Below are positions 48,032 to 57,345 of a DNA stretch of 64,000 nucleotides, piece by piece (positions within the stretch are counted from its first letter, which is position 1; each line of letters opens with the position of its first letter). A model generated the notes under the pieces. That model did not search any database, was not told where the DNA came from, and was given only the letters and a program-made list of their open reading frames with translations. The stretch is taken from positions 62,001-126,000 of the forward strand of contig CBFGUG010000004.1 of the NCBI GenBank assembly GCA_965651905.1, written 5' to 3'. The position numbers and the translations under genes were made by a program. This DNA is from SZUA-265 sp965651905. Its GTDB lineage: Bacteria > Myxococcota_A > Polyangia > Polyangiales > Polyangiaceae.

Positions 48032-48496
48032 AGCTCGGGGGGTGTACTGGTAGCGATGCTCACTGGCAAGAGGGCGCGCGGCTCGCTGGCCTACCGATGG
48101 GGGTCACGCTGCTTTTTTCGTGCGTACATCTAGAGTCCTGATTCGATGAATCGCCGCAGGACGTCGTCGCTCACGAGGGGTGGGCTCAGCCTGCGACTGT
48201 GCATTGGTCTCATTCCGAGCTGTCAGGACGCCCGCCGATCTCGGCGCCTGAGGCTGTTTCCCCCGCGGGGTCCCAAACGAACGGGGCCCGCGCGGCGGCA
48301 CGCCGCGTGCGTAAATGGAGCGGGGGGTTGCTCGAACCCAGAAGGCCAGAAGGCTGCTCCGTTACGGTGCTCGTGAAAACAGCCTTCAGCCACCGAGCTT
48401 GACGGGTGGGTTTGCCGCCATGCCAGGCAACGCGGCGATCACATGGGGCGACGAGCAGACCGAGGCTCAGTCTGCCTGCAGGGAGCCGAGCGTTGC
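48032..48496. other. Intergenic region with a possible tiny ORF
   Basis: These 465 bp have no supported gene. A minus-strand micro-ORF at 48130-48204 encodes about 24 residues ending SDDVLRRFIESGL, which has a coding-like look but no strong ribosome binding site. GC-rich hairpin potential lies near 48240-48300. The dapD promoter should be at the left edge. Confidence 0.3.
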
Positions 48497-49402
48497 TCAA
48501 GGGGAGCGCACATCGGTGCGCCAGGTCATGCGGACATGCGTCCCATCGACTTCCAACGTGACCCCAAGAGCGTGGGCCGCAGCCCTCAAGCAGTGACGTG
48601 TGGCGCGCACCTCACGCGGGATTAGGAGCTTGACGACATGACCGTGTGATGGGCGTCGGTCGACGATCAGTTGATGTTCGGTGGAGTTGACGCGGAACTC
48701 GACGCTCAGGGGTTCACCCTTGTCGTAAACCAACGCCGCCGCCAGACGAACCATGTTGAGGGCTGCGCGAGGTAGCAGCCCCGCGATCGGCGCTTCCCCG
48801 TCGGCGTTGACGGTGACATCGACGGTGAGCCCTCCAGGACTAGGCGACTGATCACCGCTTCGACTGAGCCAAAGCGCTTCGACCCAGTTGACCGCCCCCG
48901 TAGCAGAGTCGATGTCCCGAAGTAGCTCCAGCAACGGCAGGGTAGCACCCAGCTCTTTGACTGCGGTACTCACTGCGGCTTCCGCCCGCAGTCGAGTGCT
49001 CGCGTTGAGTGTTCGACGACTGGCGCTTTCGAGGACGTCAGTCAACTGTTCGCTAGTTGCGCGGACGGAACGCTCGATCTCCGCAAAACACTCATCGTCA
49101 TCCAACCGGGGGAACTGCGAGTTCAGCGTCGACAGACTACCGAGTAGCGGCTCGCAGCCGCCGAGAACGTCAGGTAGGACTGCAGCAACGGACTTCGGGC
49201 TCACCTTCAGCGAGCGGAGTAGTCCCTCGAGGTTACTCAGCGCGCTCAGTGTTTCGCGGAGCGCGCCGAGAGCATCCACGGGCACGGATGGAGGGTCGGC
49301 CGAACCAGCCACGCTGCCCACGATACTTGGGTATCGGCCCAGTCGCAATCGGGAACCAAGCGTGGCACGAGATGCGGCAACTGCGGGGCAGGTCCGCGCC
49401 AC
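48497..49402 (-). CDS. Hypothetical protein, 301 aa
   Basis: The product starts at GTG 49402 or a later codon. About 60-190 reads as long helices with even hydrophobic spacing (LRETLSALSNLEGLLRSLKV, CFAEIERSVRATSEQLTDVL). The end resembles the helix-strand order of histidine-kinase ATPase domains (GLLPRAALNMVRLAAALVY, LSVEFRVNSTEHQLIVD), but without N, G1 or G2 boxes. A degenerate kinase-like fold is only a guess. No signal peptide. It lies 81 bp downstream of ndk in the same direction and could be read from the mdh-suc-ndk operon. Confidence 0.6.
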   Translation of the reverse strand: MARTCPAVAASRATLGSRLRLGRYPSIVGSVAGSADPPSVPVDALGALRETLSALSNLEGLLRSLKVSPKSVAAVLPDVLGGCEPLLGSLSTLNSQFPRLDDDECFAEIERSVRATSEQLTDVLESASRRTLNASTRLRAEAAVSTAVKELGATLPLLELLRDIDSATGAVNWVEALWLSRSGDQSPSPGGLTVDVTVNADGEAPIAGLLPRAALNMVRLAAALVYDKGEPLSVEFRVNSTEHQLIVDRRPSHGHVVKLLIPREVRATRHCLRAAAHALGVTLEVDGTHVRMTWRTDVRSP

Positions 49403-49483
49403 CGGGTGAGTCGTGTAAACCCGGCGACGCCGCTGGCCGCGATCTGATCACTGCCCCCATCGTTGGACGATACCGCGCTCGGT

Positions 49484-49894
49484 TCAAAGCTCTTCGAAGA
49501 AGAACTTCGTCTCGCGTAGGCCGTTCTCTTCCGAGTCGGACCCGTGCACCGCATTTCGGTCGATGCCCGCGCCGTACACGGCGCGGATTGTGCCGGGTGC
49601 AGCTTTGGCCGGATCTGTCGCTCCGATCAGCTCGCGGTAGCGAGTTACGGCGTCCTCTGCCTGCAGCGCGGCGACGACTACGGGACCGCTGGTCATGAAT
49701 TCGACCAGTTCACCGAAGAACGGGCGTTCTCGGTGAATGTCGTAGAACGCCTCAGCTTGCTGTTGGCTGAGCGACAGTTGTCGCATCGCCAACACATCGA
49801 ACCCAGCGTCGAGTACTCGTTGCAGGATCGCGCCCTGTTTGCGTGCCTGCACGGCGTCGGGTTTGATGATGCACAGTGTGCGTTGTAGTGCCAC
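49484..49894 (-). CDS. ndk: Nucleoside-diphosphate kinase
   Basis: The 136-residue enzyme has TLCIIKPDAVQARKQGAIL, GPVVVAALQAEDAVTRYREL and the active-site GIDRNAVHGSDSEENG with the phosphorylated His. Length is normal. It exchanges the terminal phosphate between nucleotides, recharging GTP made by succinyl-CoA synthetase in some organisms. It follows sucD by 60 bp in the same direction, which fits a functional link with the two suc genes. Confidence 0.96.
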   Translation of the reverse strand: MALQRTLCIIKPDAVQARKQGAILQRVLDAGFDVLAMRQLSLSQQQAEAFYDIHRERPFFGELVEFMTSGPVVVAALQAEDAVTRYRELIGATDPAKAAPGTIRAVYGAGIDRNAVHGSDSEENGLRETKFFFEEL

Positions 49895-49954
49895 GGCGTT
49901 ACCTCTTCTTTCGCGTTGTGTGGGTTCTGGTGGCTTGGCTTGCGTAGGGTTCGG

Positions 49955-50848
49955 TCAGAGCAAGCTCTGAAGCGTCGTGCCCATGTCCGCAGGGGAGGGG
50001 GCAACCTTGACGCCGGCCGACTCCAGCGCTGCAATCTTGTCCGAGGCGGTCCCTTTGCCGCCGCTGATGATGGCGCCAGCGTGTCCCATACGCTTGCCTG
50101 GGGGGGCTGTCGTCCCTGCGATGAAGGCAGCGACGGGCTTCTTCATGTTCGCCTTGATGTAGGCCGCCGCGTTCTCTTCTGCGTTGCCGCCAATCTCGCC
50201 CATCATCATCACGGCGTCTGTATTGGGGTCCTCGTTGAACAGTGTCAACGCGTCGACGAAGTCGAGGCCGCCAACCGGGTCGCCACCGATGCCGATGCAC
50301 GTCGACTGACCGAGCCCGAGTGACGTCAGTTGACCCACCGCTTCGTACGTCAACGTGCCTGAGCGCGACACCACGCCGATGCGACCGGGCTTGTGAATGT
50401 GACCCGGCATGATGCCGATCTTGCACTCGCCTGGCGTGATGATCCCTGGGCAGTTCGGGCCGATCAATCGCGCGTTCGAGTCGCTCAGTTTGCGGCGCAC
50501 GCGGATCATGTCCATCACGGGAATCCCCTCGGTGATGCAGATCACGAGTGAGCAACCCGCGTCGAGTGCCTCGAGGATCGCGTCCGCCGCGCCGAGGGCA
50601 GGCACGAAGATGCACGACGTGTCGGCGCCAGTTTTTTCGACCGCTTCAGCCACTGTGTCGAACACGGGCACTTTGACGGCCTCTGCCTTCGGGCCTTTGG
50701 CTTCGAAAGTCTGCCCGCCACGACCGGGGGTGCACCCGGCGACGACCTGCGTGCCGTATTCGATGCATTGAGTAGCGTGGAACGAGCCCGCTCCGCCCGT
50801 GATCCCCTGAACGACGACCTTGGTGTTCTTGTTGACTAGTACGCTCAT
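49955..50848 (-). CDS. sucD: Succinyl-CoA synthetase alpha subunit
   Basis: The 297-residue subunit has VVVQGITGGAGSFHATQCIEYG (CoA-binding Rossmann part), VVAGCTPGRGGQTFE, LIGPNCPGIITPGECKIGIM and the phosphohistidine loop MGHAGAIISGGKGTA. It carries out the CoA-thioester and phosphohistidine half of succinyl-CoA conversion in the TCA cycle. It follows sucC by 12 bp and is the partner of that gene. Length and order are normal. Confidence 0.97.
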   Translation of the reverse strand: MSVLVNKNTKVVVQGITGGAGSFHATQCIEYGTQVVAGCTPGRGGQTFEAKGPKAEAVKVPVFDTVAEAVEKTGADTSCIFVPALGAADAILEALDAGCSLVICITEGIPVMDMIRVRRKLSDSNARLIGPNCPGIITPGECKIGIMPGHIHKPGRIGVVSRSGTLTYEAVGQLTSLGLGQSTCIGIGGDPVGGLDFVDALTLFNEDPNTDAVMMMGEIGGNAEENAAAYIKANMKKPVAAFIAGTTAPPGKRMGHAGAIISGGKGTASDKIAALESAGVKVAPSPADMGTTLQSLL

Positions 50849-50860
50849 CTCATTCGTCCT

Positions 50861-52057
50861 TCAGCCGGCTACCGCGGCAACGATCTTCTTGGCACCGTCG
50901 GCCATGCTGTCGGCTGGGTCGATCGCCAAGCCGCTGTCTTTGAGAATCTTCTTGCCCAGGTCGACGTTGGTGCCTTCCAGGCGAACGACCAACGGAACCT
51001 TGAGCTCCATCTCTTTGGTCGCGGCAACGATGCCTTCGGCGATCAAATCACACTTGGCGATGCCGCCGAAGATGTTCACGAAAATGCCCTTCACCTTGGG
51101 ACTGCTGAGGATCATGCCGAACGCTTGTTTGACTTGTTCCTTGGTGGCACTACCGCCCACATCGAGGAAGTTTGCAGGGGTTCCGCCGTGGTGCTGGATG
51201 ATGTCCATGGTGGCCATCGCCAATCCAGCGCCGTTCACCAGGCACCCGATGTTGCCATCGAGTGAAACGTAGCTGAGACCCGACTCCTTGGCCTCGAGTT
51301 CGACGGGGTCTTCCTCGCCTTTGTCGACCAACTCGGCCCACTCGGGATGACGATCCGCGGCGTTGTCGTCGAAGTTGATCTTCGAGTCGAGAGCGATGAC
51401 GTCGCCAGACTTGGTGACGATGAGCGGGTTGATTTCGCACATCGAGCAGTCTTCTTTCTCGAACAGCGAAGCGAGCTTGGTGAGGATCGACGCGAATTGT
51501 TTGGTCGTCTTCTTGGGATCGGGGCTGCCCGCCGCGATGTCCAGCGCGTAGGCGATCTTCCTGGCCTGAAACGGAGCCAGGCCAAGCAGCGGATCGACGT
51601 GTTCGGTGATGATCTTCTCTGGCGTCTTCGCGGCGACCTCTTCGATCTCAACGCCACCTTCGGTCGACGCCATGACCGCGATCTTACGCGCGGCGCGATC
51701 CACCACCAAGCCGAGGTACAGCTCACGTGCGATGTCTAGCCCTTGTTCGACGTAGAGGCGTCGTACGGTTTGGCCTTCGGGGCCGGTCTGGTGGGTGACG
51801 AGCGATTTGCCGAAGATACCTTTGGCCGCTTCTAGTGCGGCGTCGGGTCCGCCCGTGACGACCTTCACACCGCCGGCCTTGCCGCGGCCACCCGCATGGA
51901 TCTGGGCTTTGACCACGACCACGGAATTGCCCGTCTCTTCGATCAACTGCTTGGCGGCCTCTTTGACCTTCTCGACCTCGAATACGGGAATGCCCTTGGG
52001 CACGGGGATGCCGTGCTTGCTGAAGACGGCTTTGCCTTGATACTCGTGAATGTTCAT
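50861..52057 (-). CDS. sucC: Succinyl-CoA synthetase beta subunit
   Basis: From ATG 52057 (MNIHEYQGKAVF) the subunit is 398 residues. The ATP-grasp part shows GKAVFSKHGIPVPKG, VVVKAQIHAGGRGKAGGVK, then CSMCEINPLIV and IVEDNAADRH-like ALDSKINFDDNA, with IFVNIFGGIAKCD at the C-terminal. It binds the nucleotide and the phosphate-carrying loop of SucD. The start overlaps the mdh stop by 4 bp (ATGA), so it is the middle of a coupled mdh-sucC-sucD-ndk cluster. Confidence 0.97.
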   Translation of the reverse strand: MNIHEYQGKAVFSKHGIPVPKGIPVFEVEKVKEAAKQLIEETGNSVVVVKAQIHAGGRGKAGGVKVVTGGPDAALEAAKGIFGKSLVTHQTGPEGQTVRRLYVEQGLDIARELYLGLVVDRAARKIAVMASTEGGVEIEEVAAKTPEKIITEHVDPLLGLAPFQARKIAYALDIAAGSPDPKKTTKQFASILTKLASLFEKEDCSMCEINPLIVTKSGDVIALDSKINFDDNAADRHPEWAELVDKGEEDPVELEAKESGLSYVSLDGNIGCLVNGAGLAMATMDIIQHHGGTPANFLDVGGSATKEQVKQAFGMILSSPKVKGIFVNIFGGIAKCDLIAEGIVAATKEMELKVPLVVRLEGTNVDLGKKILKDSGLAIDPADSMADGAKKIVAAVAG

Positions 52058-52995
52058 TTCGCCCCCGCCTTCACCACGTCCACGATCTTCTGAACGCTGG
52101 CGGCGCTCGTTGCGAGCATCGCTTTCTCGTTGTCGTCGAGGTCGAGCTTCACGATCTGTTCGACGCCACCTTTGCCGATCACGACGGGCACACCCATGTA
52201 CAGATCTTGGTAGCCGTACTCGCCCTCGAGGTAGGCGGCGCACGCCAGCAGTCGCTTCTGGTCGAGCAGGTAGGATTCAGCCATCGCGATCGCGCCAGCT
52301 GCGGGCGCGAAGTAGGCGCTCGTACCCATCAACCCGACGATCTCGCCACCGCCTTTGCGAGTGCGTGAGACCAGCTCGTCCAAGCGTTCCTTGGAAACCA
52401 ACTGGGTCACGGGGAGGCCGTTGATGGTCGTGTAGCGCAGCAGCGGGACCATGTCGTCGCCATGGCCGCCCAAAACGGGAGCGCGTACGTCTTTGACACT
52501 CACACCAGCTTCGCGAGCGAGGAACAGTTGGAAACGCGCGCTGTCGAGGGCGCCAGCCATACCCACGACCTTCGACTTGTCCCAGCCCGTGCGGCGCTTG
52601 AACTCGTACACCATCGCGTCGAGCGGGTTGCTGATCACGATCGCCATCGCGTTTGGGCAGTATTCCTTGGCGTTGTCTGCGACGTTTTGGATGATCGGTA
52701 GGTTGGTGGCTACCAGGTCGTCGCGCGACTGCCCGGGCTTACGTGGGATGCCTGCAGTGATGATCAGGACGTCTGCGCCCGCGCAGTCCTTCCAATCGGA
52801 ACTGCCGATTACACTAGCGTCTGAGCCGCTGAGCGCCGAGGCTTGCTCCAGGTCCAGAGCTTTGCCTTTGGCGAAGCTCTCTTTGTTGGGAATGTCGAAG
52901 AGTACGACGTCGCCGAGTTGCTTCGCGACGCAGAGGTTTGCGAGTTCGCCCCCGATGTTGCCCGCGCCGATCAGCGCTATTTTTTTCCTAGCCAT
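52054..52995 (-). CDS. mdh: Malate dehydrogenase
   Basis: From ATG 52995 the enzyme is 313 residues of the lactate/malate family: KIALIGAGNIGGELANLC (NAD site), VVLFDI, ITAGIPRKPGQSRDDL with the substrate Arg that favours malate over lactate, ISNPLDAMVYEF, the catalytic His in LGGHGDDMVPL and the end LDDNEKAMLATSAASVQKIV. It oxidises malate to oxaloacetate in the TCA cycle. It is the first gene of the mdh-sucC-sucD-ndk cluster and overlaps sucC by 4 bp. Confidence 0.96.
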   Translation of the reverse strand: MARKKIALIGAGNIGGELANLCVAKQLGDVVLFDIPNKESFAKGKALDLEQASALSGSDASVIGSSDWKDCAGADVLIITAGIPRKPGQSRDDLVATNLPIIQNVADNAKEYCPNAMAIVISNPLDAMVYEFKRRTGWDKSKVVGMAGALDSARFQLFLAREAGVSVKDVRAPVLGGHGDDMVPLLRYTTINGLPVTQLVSKERLDELVSRTRKGGGEIVGLMGTSAYFAPAAGAIAMAESYLLDQKRLLACAAYLEGEYGYQDLYMGVPVVIGKGGVEQIVKLDLDDNEKAMLATSAASVQKIVDVVKAGAK

Positions 52996-53321
52996 GTCTG
53001 TACGTCTCCAAAAGATTCTTGCCAGCTCGACTCGCGTCGCCGACGGGGGCTGGTTTGCACCGACGGCGCACGGGGGAGTAGCCCAGTGCGACCTCGAGAG
53101 CAACCGCGCATTGGCGGGGTTTTCGCCTGTAGTCGGCCGCGTTTGGGGATCTCGTGAAACCTTGTTTCGATGCAGTGGCGACGACGCGCCTAGCGCTGAA
53201 CGGGTGGTGAGGGTTGGGCTTTGTTCCAGCGCTTCTTGACTTGGCTCGCGGCATCCGCCATAAGCCTCGCCCCCTGGGCAAATCGTCGGTCGACGGCCGA
53301 GTGCCCGGCAGGAGCAGAGTC
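52996..53321. other. Divergent promoter region between mdh and rpmI
   Basis: The 326 bp hold no supported gene. Both the leftward mdh cluster and the rightward rpmI-rplT-pheS operon must be driven from here. No infC, the usual first gene of the L35-L20 operon, is encoded here. An autoregulatory L20 leader might lie in the right third, but no structure was established by eye. Confidence 0.45.
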
Positions 53322-53519
53322 ATGCCGAAGATGAAGACCAACCGCGCTGCAGCCAAGCGCTTCAAACTGTCCGGGTCCGGACGCGTACGTCGCCCCCGTG
53401 CCGGCGGACAACACCTGTTGATGGGCAAGTCGCGCAAGCGCCGTCGTCGCAACCGCGACAACGATCTGGTTCATCCATCGATGGAAGCGCGCGTGAAGCG
53501 CATGCTCCCGTATCTCTGA
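53322..53519 (+). CDS. rpmI: Ribosomal protein bL35
   Basis: The 65-residue protein starts MPKMKTNRAAAKRFKLSGSG and ends MEARVKRMLPYL, with HLLMGKSRKRRRRNR between, as bL35 does. ATG 53322 has GGAG about 8 nt upstream. It binds 23S rRNA in the large subunit. It is followed by rplT after 58 bp. Confidence 0.97.
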   Translation: MPKMKTNRAAAKRFKLSGSGRVRRPRAGGQHLLMGKSRKRRRRNRDNDLVHPSMEARVKRMLPYL

Positions 53520-53577
53520 GACCCGAGTTCACGCACTGGGTTCTTTCGTTTCTATCTAGGTTTTAGAGGAGTCAGCA

Positions 53578-53931
53578 ATGTCTCGGGTCAAACGCGGTCC
53601 TATCCCCCGTCGTCGTCATAAGCGAGTATTCGATCAAGCCGAGGGCTTCTACGGTGGTCGCAAGAACCGCTTCCGTGAAGCGGTGCGCAGCCTGCGCAAG
53701 TCGTGGGAGTACGCTTACGTCGGTCGTAAGCTTCGCAAGCGCGACTTCCGCCGTCTTTGGATTCAGCGCATCAACGCAGCCTGTCGAGAGAACGGCGTCA
53801 GCTACTCGCGTTTCATCCACGCGCTGGCGACCAACTCGGTCGAGCTGGACCGCAAGGTGCTGGCTGACATGGCGGTCAACGACCCCGCCTCGTTCAAGAA
53901 GCTGACCGAGCTGGTCGCTTCGGCTGCTTGA
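53578..53931 (+). CDS. rplT: Ribosomal protein bL20
   Basis: The 117-residue protein has the bL20 pattern: SRVKRGPIPRRRHKRVFDQA, GFYGGRKNRFREAVRSLRKS, YVGRKLRKRDFRRLWIQRIN and NGVSYSRFIHAL. A strong AGGAG lies 7 nt before the ATG. It nucleates 50S assembly and in many bacteria represses its own operon. The pheS start lies 20 bp after its stop. Confidence 0.97.
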   Translation: MSRVKRGPIPRRRHKRVFDQAEGFYGGRKNRFREAVRSLRKSWEYAYVGRKLRKRDFRRLWIQRINAACRENGVSYSRFIHALATNSVELDRKVLADMAVNDPASFKKLTELVASAA

Positions 53932-53951
53932 GTCCGAGCGGAGAACGACCA

Positions 53952-55025
53952 GTGACGGACCCGAGCGACCAGATCGCCTCGGGCCTCGCTGAGCTCAGCG
54001 AGCGTTACCTGGGCGAATTCGAGGCGGCGAGCGACGAACAGCAACTACGCGCGGCGCGCGCTCAGCTGCTGGGCAAGAAGGGCGCGCTCACGGCCGTCCT
54101 GAAGTCGATGGGAGGCTTGGAGCCTGACCAGCGTCGTGACATGGGGGCGCGCGCCAATGCGCTGAAGGCCCAGGTCGAACAAGCGTTCGAGCAACGGCTG
54201 GCGACGCTACACGCGGCGCAGAAGCAGGCGGACCTGCAGGGGCCACCGCTCGATCTCACTCTGCCAGGTCGTAGTCCCGCCCCGCGTGGACATCTGCACC
54301 CGCTCACTCAGGTGTGCGACGAGATCCTCGATATCTTCCGGCAGCTGGGTTTTCAGGTTGCCTGGGGCCCAGAGGTTGAGTTCGAGAGTAACAACTTCAC
54401 CAAGCTGGCGTTTCCTCCGGATCATCCCGCGACGGACATGCAGGACACCTTCTGGGTGGATATCGAGGGCGCGGCAAGCGACGTTCGTGCACTACTTCGA
54501 ACCCACACGAGCAACGTTCAGGCTCGCGAAATGAGTGTTCGCACGCCGCCCATGGCCGTGGTCAGCGGGGGGCGGGTCTATCGGCGCGACGACGACGTCA
54601 CGCATTCGCCGATGTTCCACCAGGTCGAGGGGTTCTTGGTCGACGAAGGCGTCAGCTTCGCGCAGCTCAAGGGCGTGCTCACGGAGTTCGCCAAACGGTT
54701 GTACGGCGACACCGCGGTTCGCTTCCGTCCGAGTTACTTTCCGTTCGTAGAGCCCGGGGCAGAGCTCGACGTCGGTTGCGTGTTTTGCTCGGCCGACGAC
54801 GGCACTCGGGCGAGCTGCCGAGTGTGCAAGGGCACGGGCTGGCTCGAGATCCTCGGCTGCGGGATGGTGCATCCCAACGTCTTCGAGGCCTGTGGAATCG
54901 ATCCTGAGCGTTTCACCGGGTTCGCGTTCGGCCTCGGCGTGGAGCGGGTCGCCATGCTCCGCTACGGCATACCCGACATCCGCCTGCTGTACGAAAACGA
55001 CCCGCGGTTCCTGCAGCAGTTCTGA
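53952..55025 (+). CDS. pheS: Phenylalanyl-tRNA synthetase alpha subunit
   Basis: From GTG 53952 (GGAG 9 nt upstream) the subunit is 357 residues. It has the N-terminal coiled-coil arm, the class II motifs (HPLTQVCDEILDIFRQLGF, TSNVQAREM, VYRRDDDVTHSPMFHQVEGF) and FGLGVERVAMLRYGI. A Cys4 zinc knuckle (CVFC and CRVC) sits before GWLEILGCGMVHP, a known variant in many bacteria. It charges tRNA-Phe only as a heterotetramer with PheT. The usual downstream pheT is missing here, so it must be encoded elsewhere. Confidence 0.96.
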   Translation: MTDPSDQIASGLAELSERYLGEFEAASDEQQLRAARAQLLGKKGALTAVLKSMGGLEPDQRRDMGARANALKAQVEQAFEQRLATLHAAQKQADLQGPPLDLTLPGRSPAPRGHLHPLTQVCDEILDIFRQLGFQVAWGPEVEFESNNFTKLAFPPDHPATDMQDTFWVDIEGAASDVRALLRTHTSNVQAREMSVRTPPMAVVSGGRVYRRDDDVTHSPMFHQVEGFLVDEGVSFAQLKGVLTEFAKRLYGDTAVRFRPSYFPFVEPGAELDVGCVFCSADDGTRASCRVCKGTGWLEILGCGMVHPNVFEACGIDPERFTGFAFGLGVERVAMLRYGIPDIRLLYENDPRFLQQF

Positions 55026-55875
55026 GCACCGAATTTCCGGACACACAGATCATAGTGTGCCGCTCGATGCCCCCAAGTCGCCTGGGGCTGTCGGCATCGA
55101 TGACTCGGGCGGCCGAATGCGGCCGTCGCGGCGGCCTGATGTTCGTTCGAGGGGGGCGAACTGGGCAAAGCCCCGGGGGTTGACGATGGGACTGACGCTC
55201 CTCAAGTTTGGTGGCTAGCACCGTATGCCCATGTCCAAGGGTTGAGACATTTGGTCTCATTTCGTCCTGTGAGGGCGCCCGCGGATATCGGCGCCACGCG
55301 CCTGGCGCGGCTTCACGTCCGCCAGCCGTGTAGTCAGCCGCCCATCGCACGCTAGCGGGGCATGGGAACTCCGCACAGTTCCCGGTTTATCGCCCCGACC
55401 GAGGGCCCACGGGTACGGATCGGGTGGAGCTACAACCATCTACTGTGTGATGGGGCCCGACTTGGGGGGTGACACGAAATGGCGCACCGATGAAATCTTT
55501 TCAATGTGGTGCGGTATCAAGCACCCTCACCCGAAAACGCACTCTATCTCACAATCCTGTTCGTTCGCATGCAGCAAAACGCGACAAAAAACCGTTTCAC
55601 TAGGCAACCCCCAGGCAATGCCAGCCGTATGGATCGAGTACGGCAACGCCATTCGCAAGCACCCGAGACAGCTCAGAATTTGGGCACGCTTATTGCTAAC
55701 GAATATCCTCTGAAAGACTTCCGCGACGGAACTGCTGACCCCGGGCCAACCCCCAGAGCCTAGCGCGAAATTCCCAAGCTGCACGCTCCCTGAGACCCGT
55801 TCCCGTCAAACCGCAATTCCCGCTCGCTGACCCCCTTTCTCTGACCCGTTTTCCTCTTACGAATCGAGACCCCAC
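55026..55875. other. Long intergenic region downstream of pheS
   Basis: These 850 bp hold no intact gene. Visible items are a hairpin after pheS, a short open frame at 55186-55218 (MGLTLLKFGG then stop), and an inverted repeat GAGAC-N5-GTCTC at 55244-55258. From about 55440 to 55720 the sequence is clearly less GC-rich and contains no supported gene; it may be the untranslated leader or promoter of the sigma factor gene, or host a small RNA (not established). Confidence 0.4.
55066..55098 (+). terminator. Probable terminator of rpmI-rplT-pheS
   Basis: A hairpin has outer arms GATGCC (55066-55071) and GGCATC (55093-55098) and an inner CCCCA/TGGGG pairing, 40 nt after the pheS stop. It has no U-tract. 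Ending the operon here agrees with the absence of pheT. Confidence 0.5.
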
Positions 55876-57300
55876 ATGAACGAAATGCCAACCTCCGCAA
55901 ACGAAAGCTCATTCGGCTCCGAGGAGCAGGCAGACGACAATGCGGTGCGCTACTCGCCGGCGTTCGCGCGTCCCTCCGTTCCGCCTGCATCCGTCGTGGC
56001 CTCGCGTCGCTACGACAGCATGCCTCCGAGCTCGAGCAACCGCACTGCCGCCAATTCTGGGGAGATCCGTGTGAGCAACGCCAGCGAGTCCGTCGGAGAC
56101 TCGATGCTCTCGCGCTACTTCCGCGACATGGCCAGCCACCAGGTGATGGGACCCGAAGAAGAACTGGCTGCAGCCCGAGACGTGGAGACCGCAGAGGTAG
56201 ACCTCTGGGTCGAAATGCTGTCGTTCGTCCCGGTGGGCGAGCACATCCTCGCCTCTCTGAAGAACAACTTGGAGACTGCTCAAACCAAGGTCGAAGAAGA
56301 CGCACCGACGACGTCCAACGAGCTGGAGACCCTCGCCCAGATCGAGGAGCTGTTCGGGGTGTACCGTCAGCAGCGCTCCAAGCTTCACGCCAATCAGACC
56401 CGCCGCTATCGCGAACTGTGCGAGGAGTTGGCGCGAGCGGTTCGCTTGTCCGACTCTGATCGATTGTGGATGGCGGAGGCTTTCGAGATTGCACGAACCA
56501 TCTCGGGCGACGAGGACGGAACTGGAGCTCTGGTTGCAGCGACGCAATCGTACCGTCGCTACGTGTCTCGGGTGAAGGCCGCTGACACGCGTCAGCGCGA
56601 CTCCAAGAACCGCTTCGTCAAGGCGAATCTGCGCTTGGTCGTTAGCATCGCGCGTCGTTACAACCGCGGTCGCCTGCCCCTCATCGACCTCATTCAAGAG
56701 GGCAACATCGGTCTGATGAAGGCGGTCGAGCGTTTCGATCACAGCCGCGGTTACCGCTTCTCGACGTACGCGTCGTGGTGGATCCGTCACGCGATCAGTC
56801 GTGCCCTGGCGGACAAGGGGCGCGCAGTGCGCATCCCCGTTCACATGCTCGACACCTACAACCGCGTCACGCGGGCTACCCAAGCCCTGATCGCGCGTTT
56901 GGGGCGTGAACCCACGCCAGCCGAACTCGAGAAAGAGACGGGCGTGCCGAAGGAGAAGCTCGACAAGGTGCGTGAGCTCTACGCCGAGACTCCGTTCTCA
57001 CTCGATCGCCCAGTTGGTGACGAGGATGGGCGTAAGTTCATCGACTTCTTGGTCGAGGACAACGCGCTGTCCCCGTACGAGGACCTGGCTGCCTCGCGCT
57101 GGTCGGACGAGGTACGGCGCTTGCTCGGCACGCTGACTCCCATCGAATCGCGCATCATTCGTTGGCGCTTCGGTTTGGACAACGAGGACGAACTGACGCT
57201 CAAGGAGATTGGCGACAAGTACAACCTGTCTCGTGAGCGAATTCGCCAGCTGCAGGAACAGGCCATCGGCAAGATCCGCAAGCAGATGCGCGAATTCTGA
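55876..57300 (+). CDS. RNA polymerase sigma-70 family factor (RpoD/RpoS-like group)
   Basis: The 474-residue factor has a Ser/Ala-rich N-terminal part (1-75), region 1.2 (RYFRDMASHQVMGPEEELAAAR), a non-conserved helical spacer (about 95-240), region 2 (NRFVKANLRLVVSIARRYN, DLIQEGNIGLMKAVERFD, FSTYASWWIRHAISRALADK), region 3 and a full region 4 (LTLKEIGDKYNLSRERIRQL). The region 2 and 4 sequences are near those of RpoD and RpoS. The spacer is too short for a full RpoD region 1.1 set, so a group 2 (stationary phase or stress) sigma factor seems more likely than the primary one. Confidence 0.9.
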   Translation: MNEMPTSANESSFGSEEQADDNAVRYSPAFARPSVPPASVVASRRYDSMPPSSSNRTAANSGEIRVSNASESVGDSMLSRYFRDMASHQVMGPEEELAAARDVETAEVDLWVEMLSFVPVGEHILASLKNNLETAQTKVEEDAPTTSNELETLAQIEELFGVYRQQRSKLHANQTRRYRELCEELARAVRLSDSDRLWMAEAFEIARTISGDEDGTGALVAATQSYRRYVSRVKAADTRQRDSKNRFVKANLRLVVSIARRYNRGRLPLIDLIQEGNIGLMKAVERFDHSRGYRFSTYASWWIRHAISRALADKGRAVRIPVHMLDTYNRVTRATQALIARLGREPTPAELEKETGVPKEKLDKVRELYAETPFSLDRPVGDEDGRKFIDFLVEDNALSPYEDLAASRWSDEVRRLLGTLTPIESRIIRWRFGLDNEDELTLKEIGDKYNLSRERIRQLQEQAIGKIRKQMREF

Positions 57301-57345
57301 GACTGAAGCGGGCTACTGCTGCCCGCCCTCGACGAAGCTCGAAAT

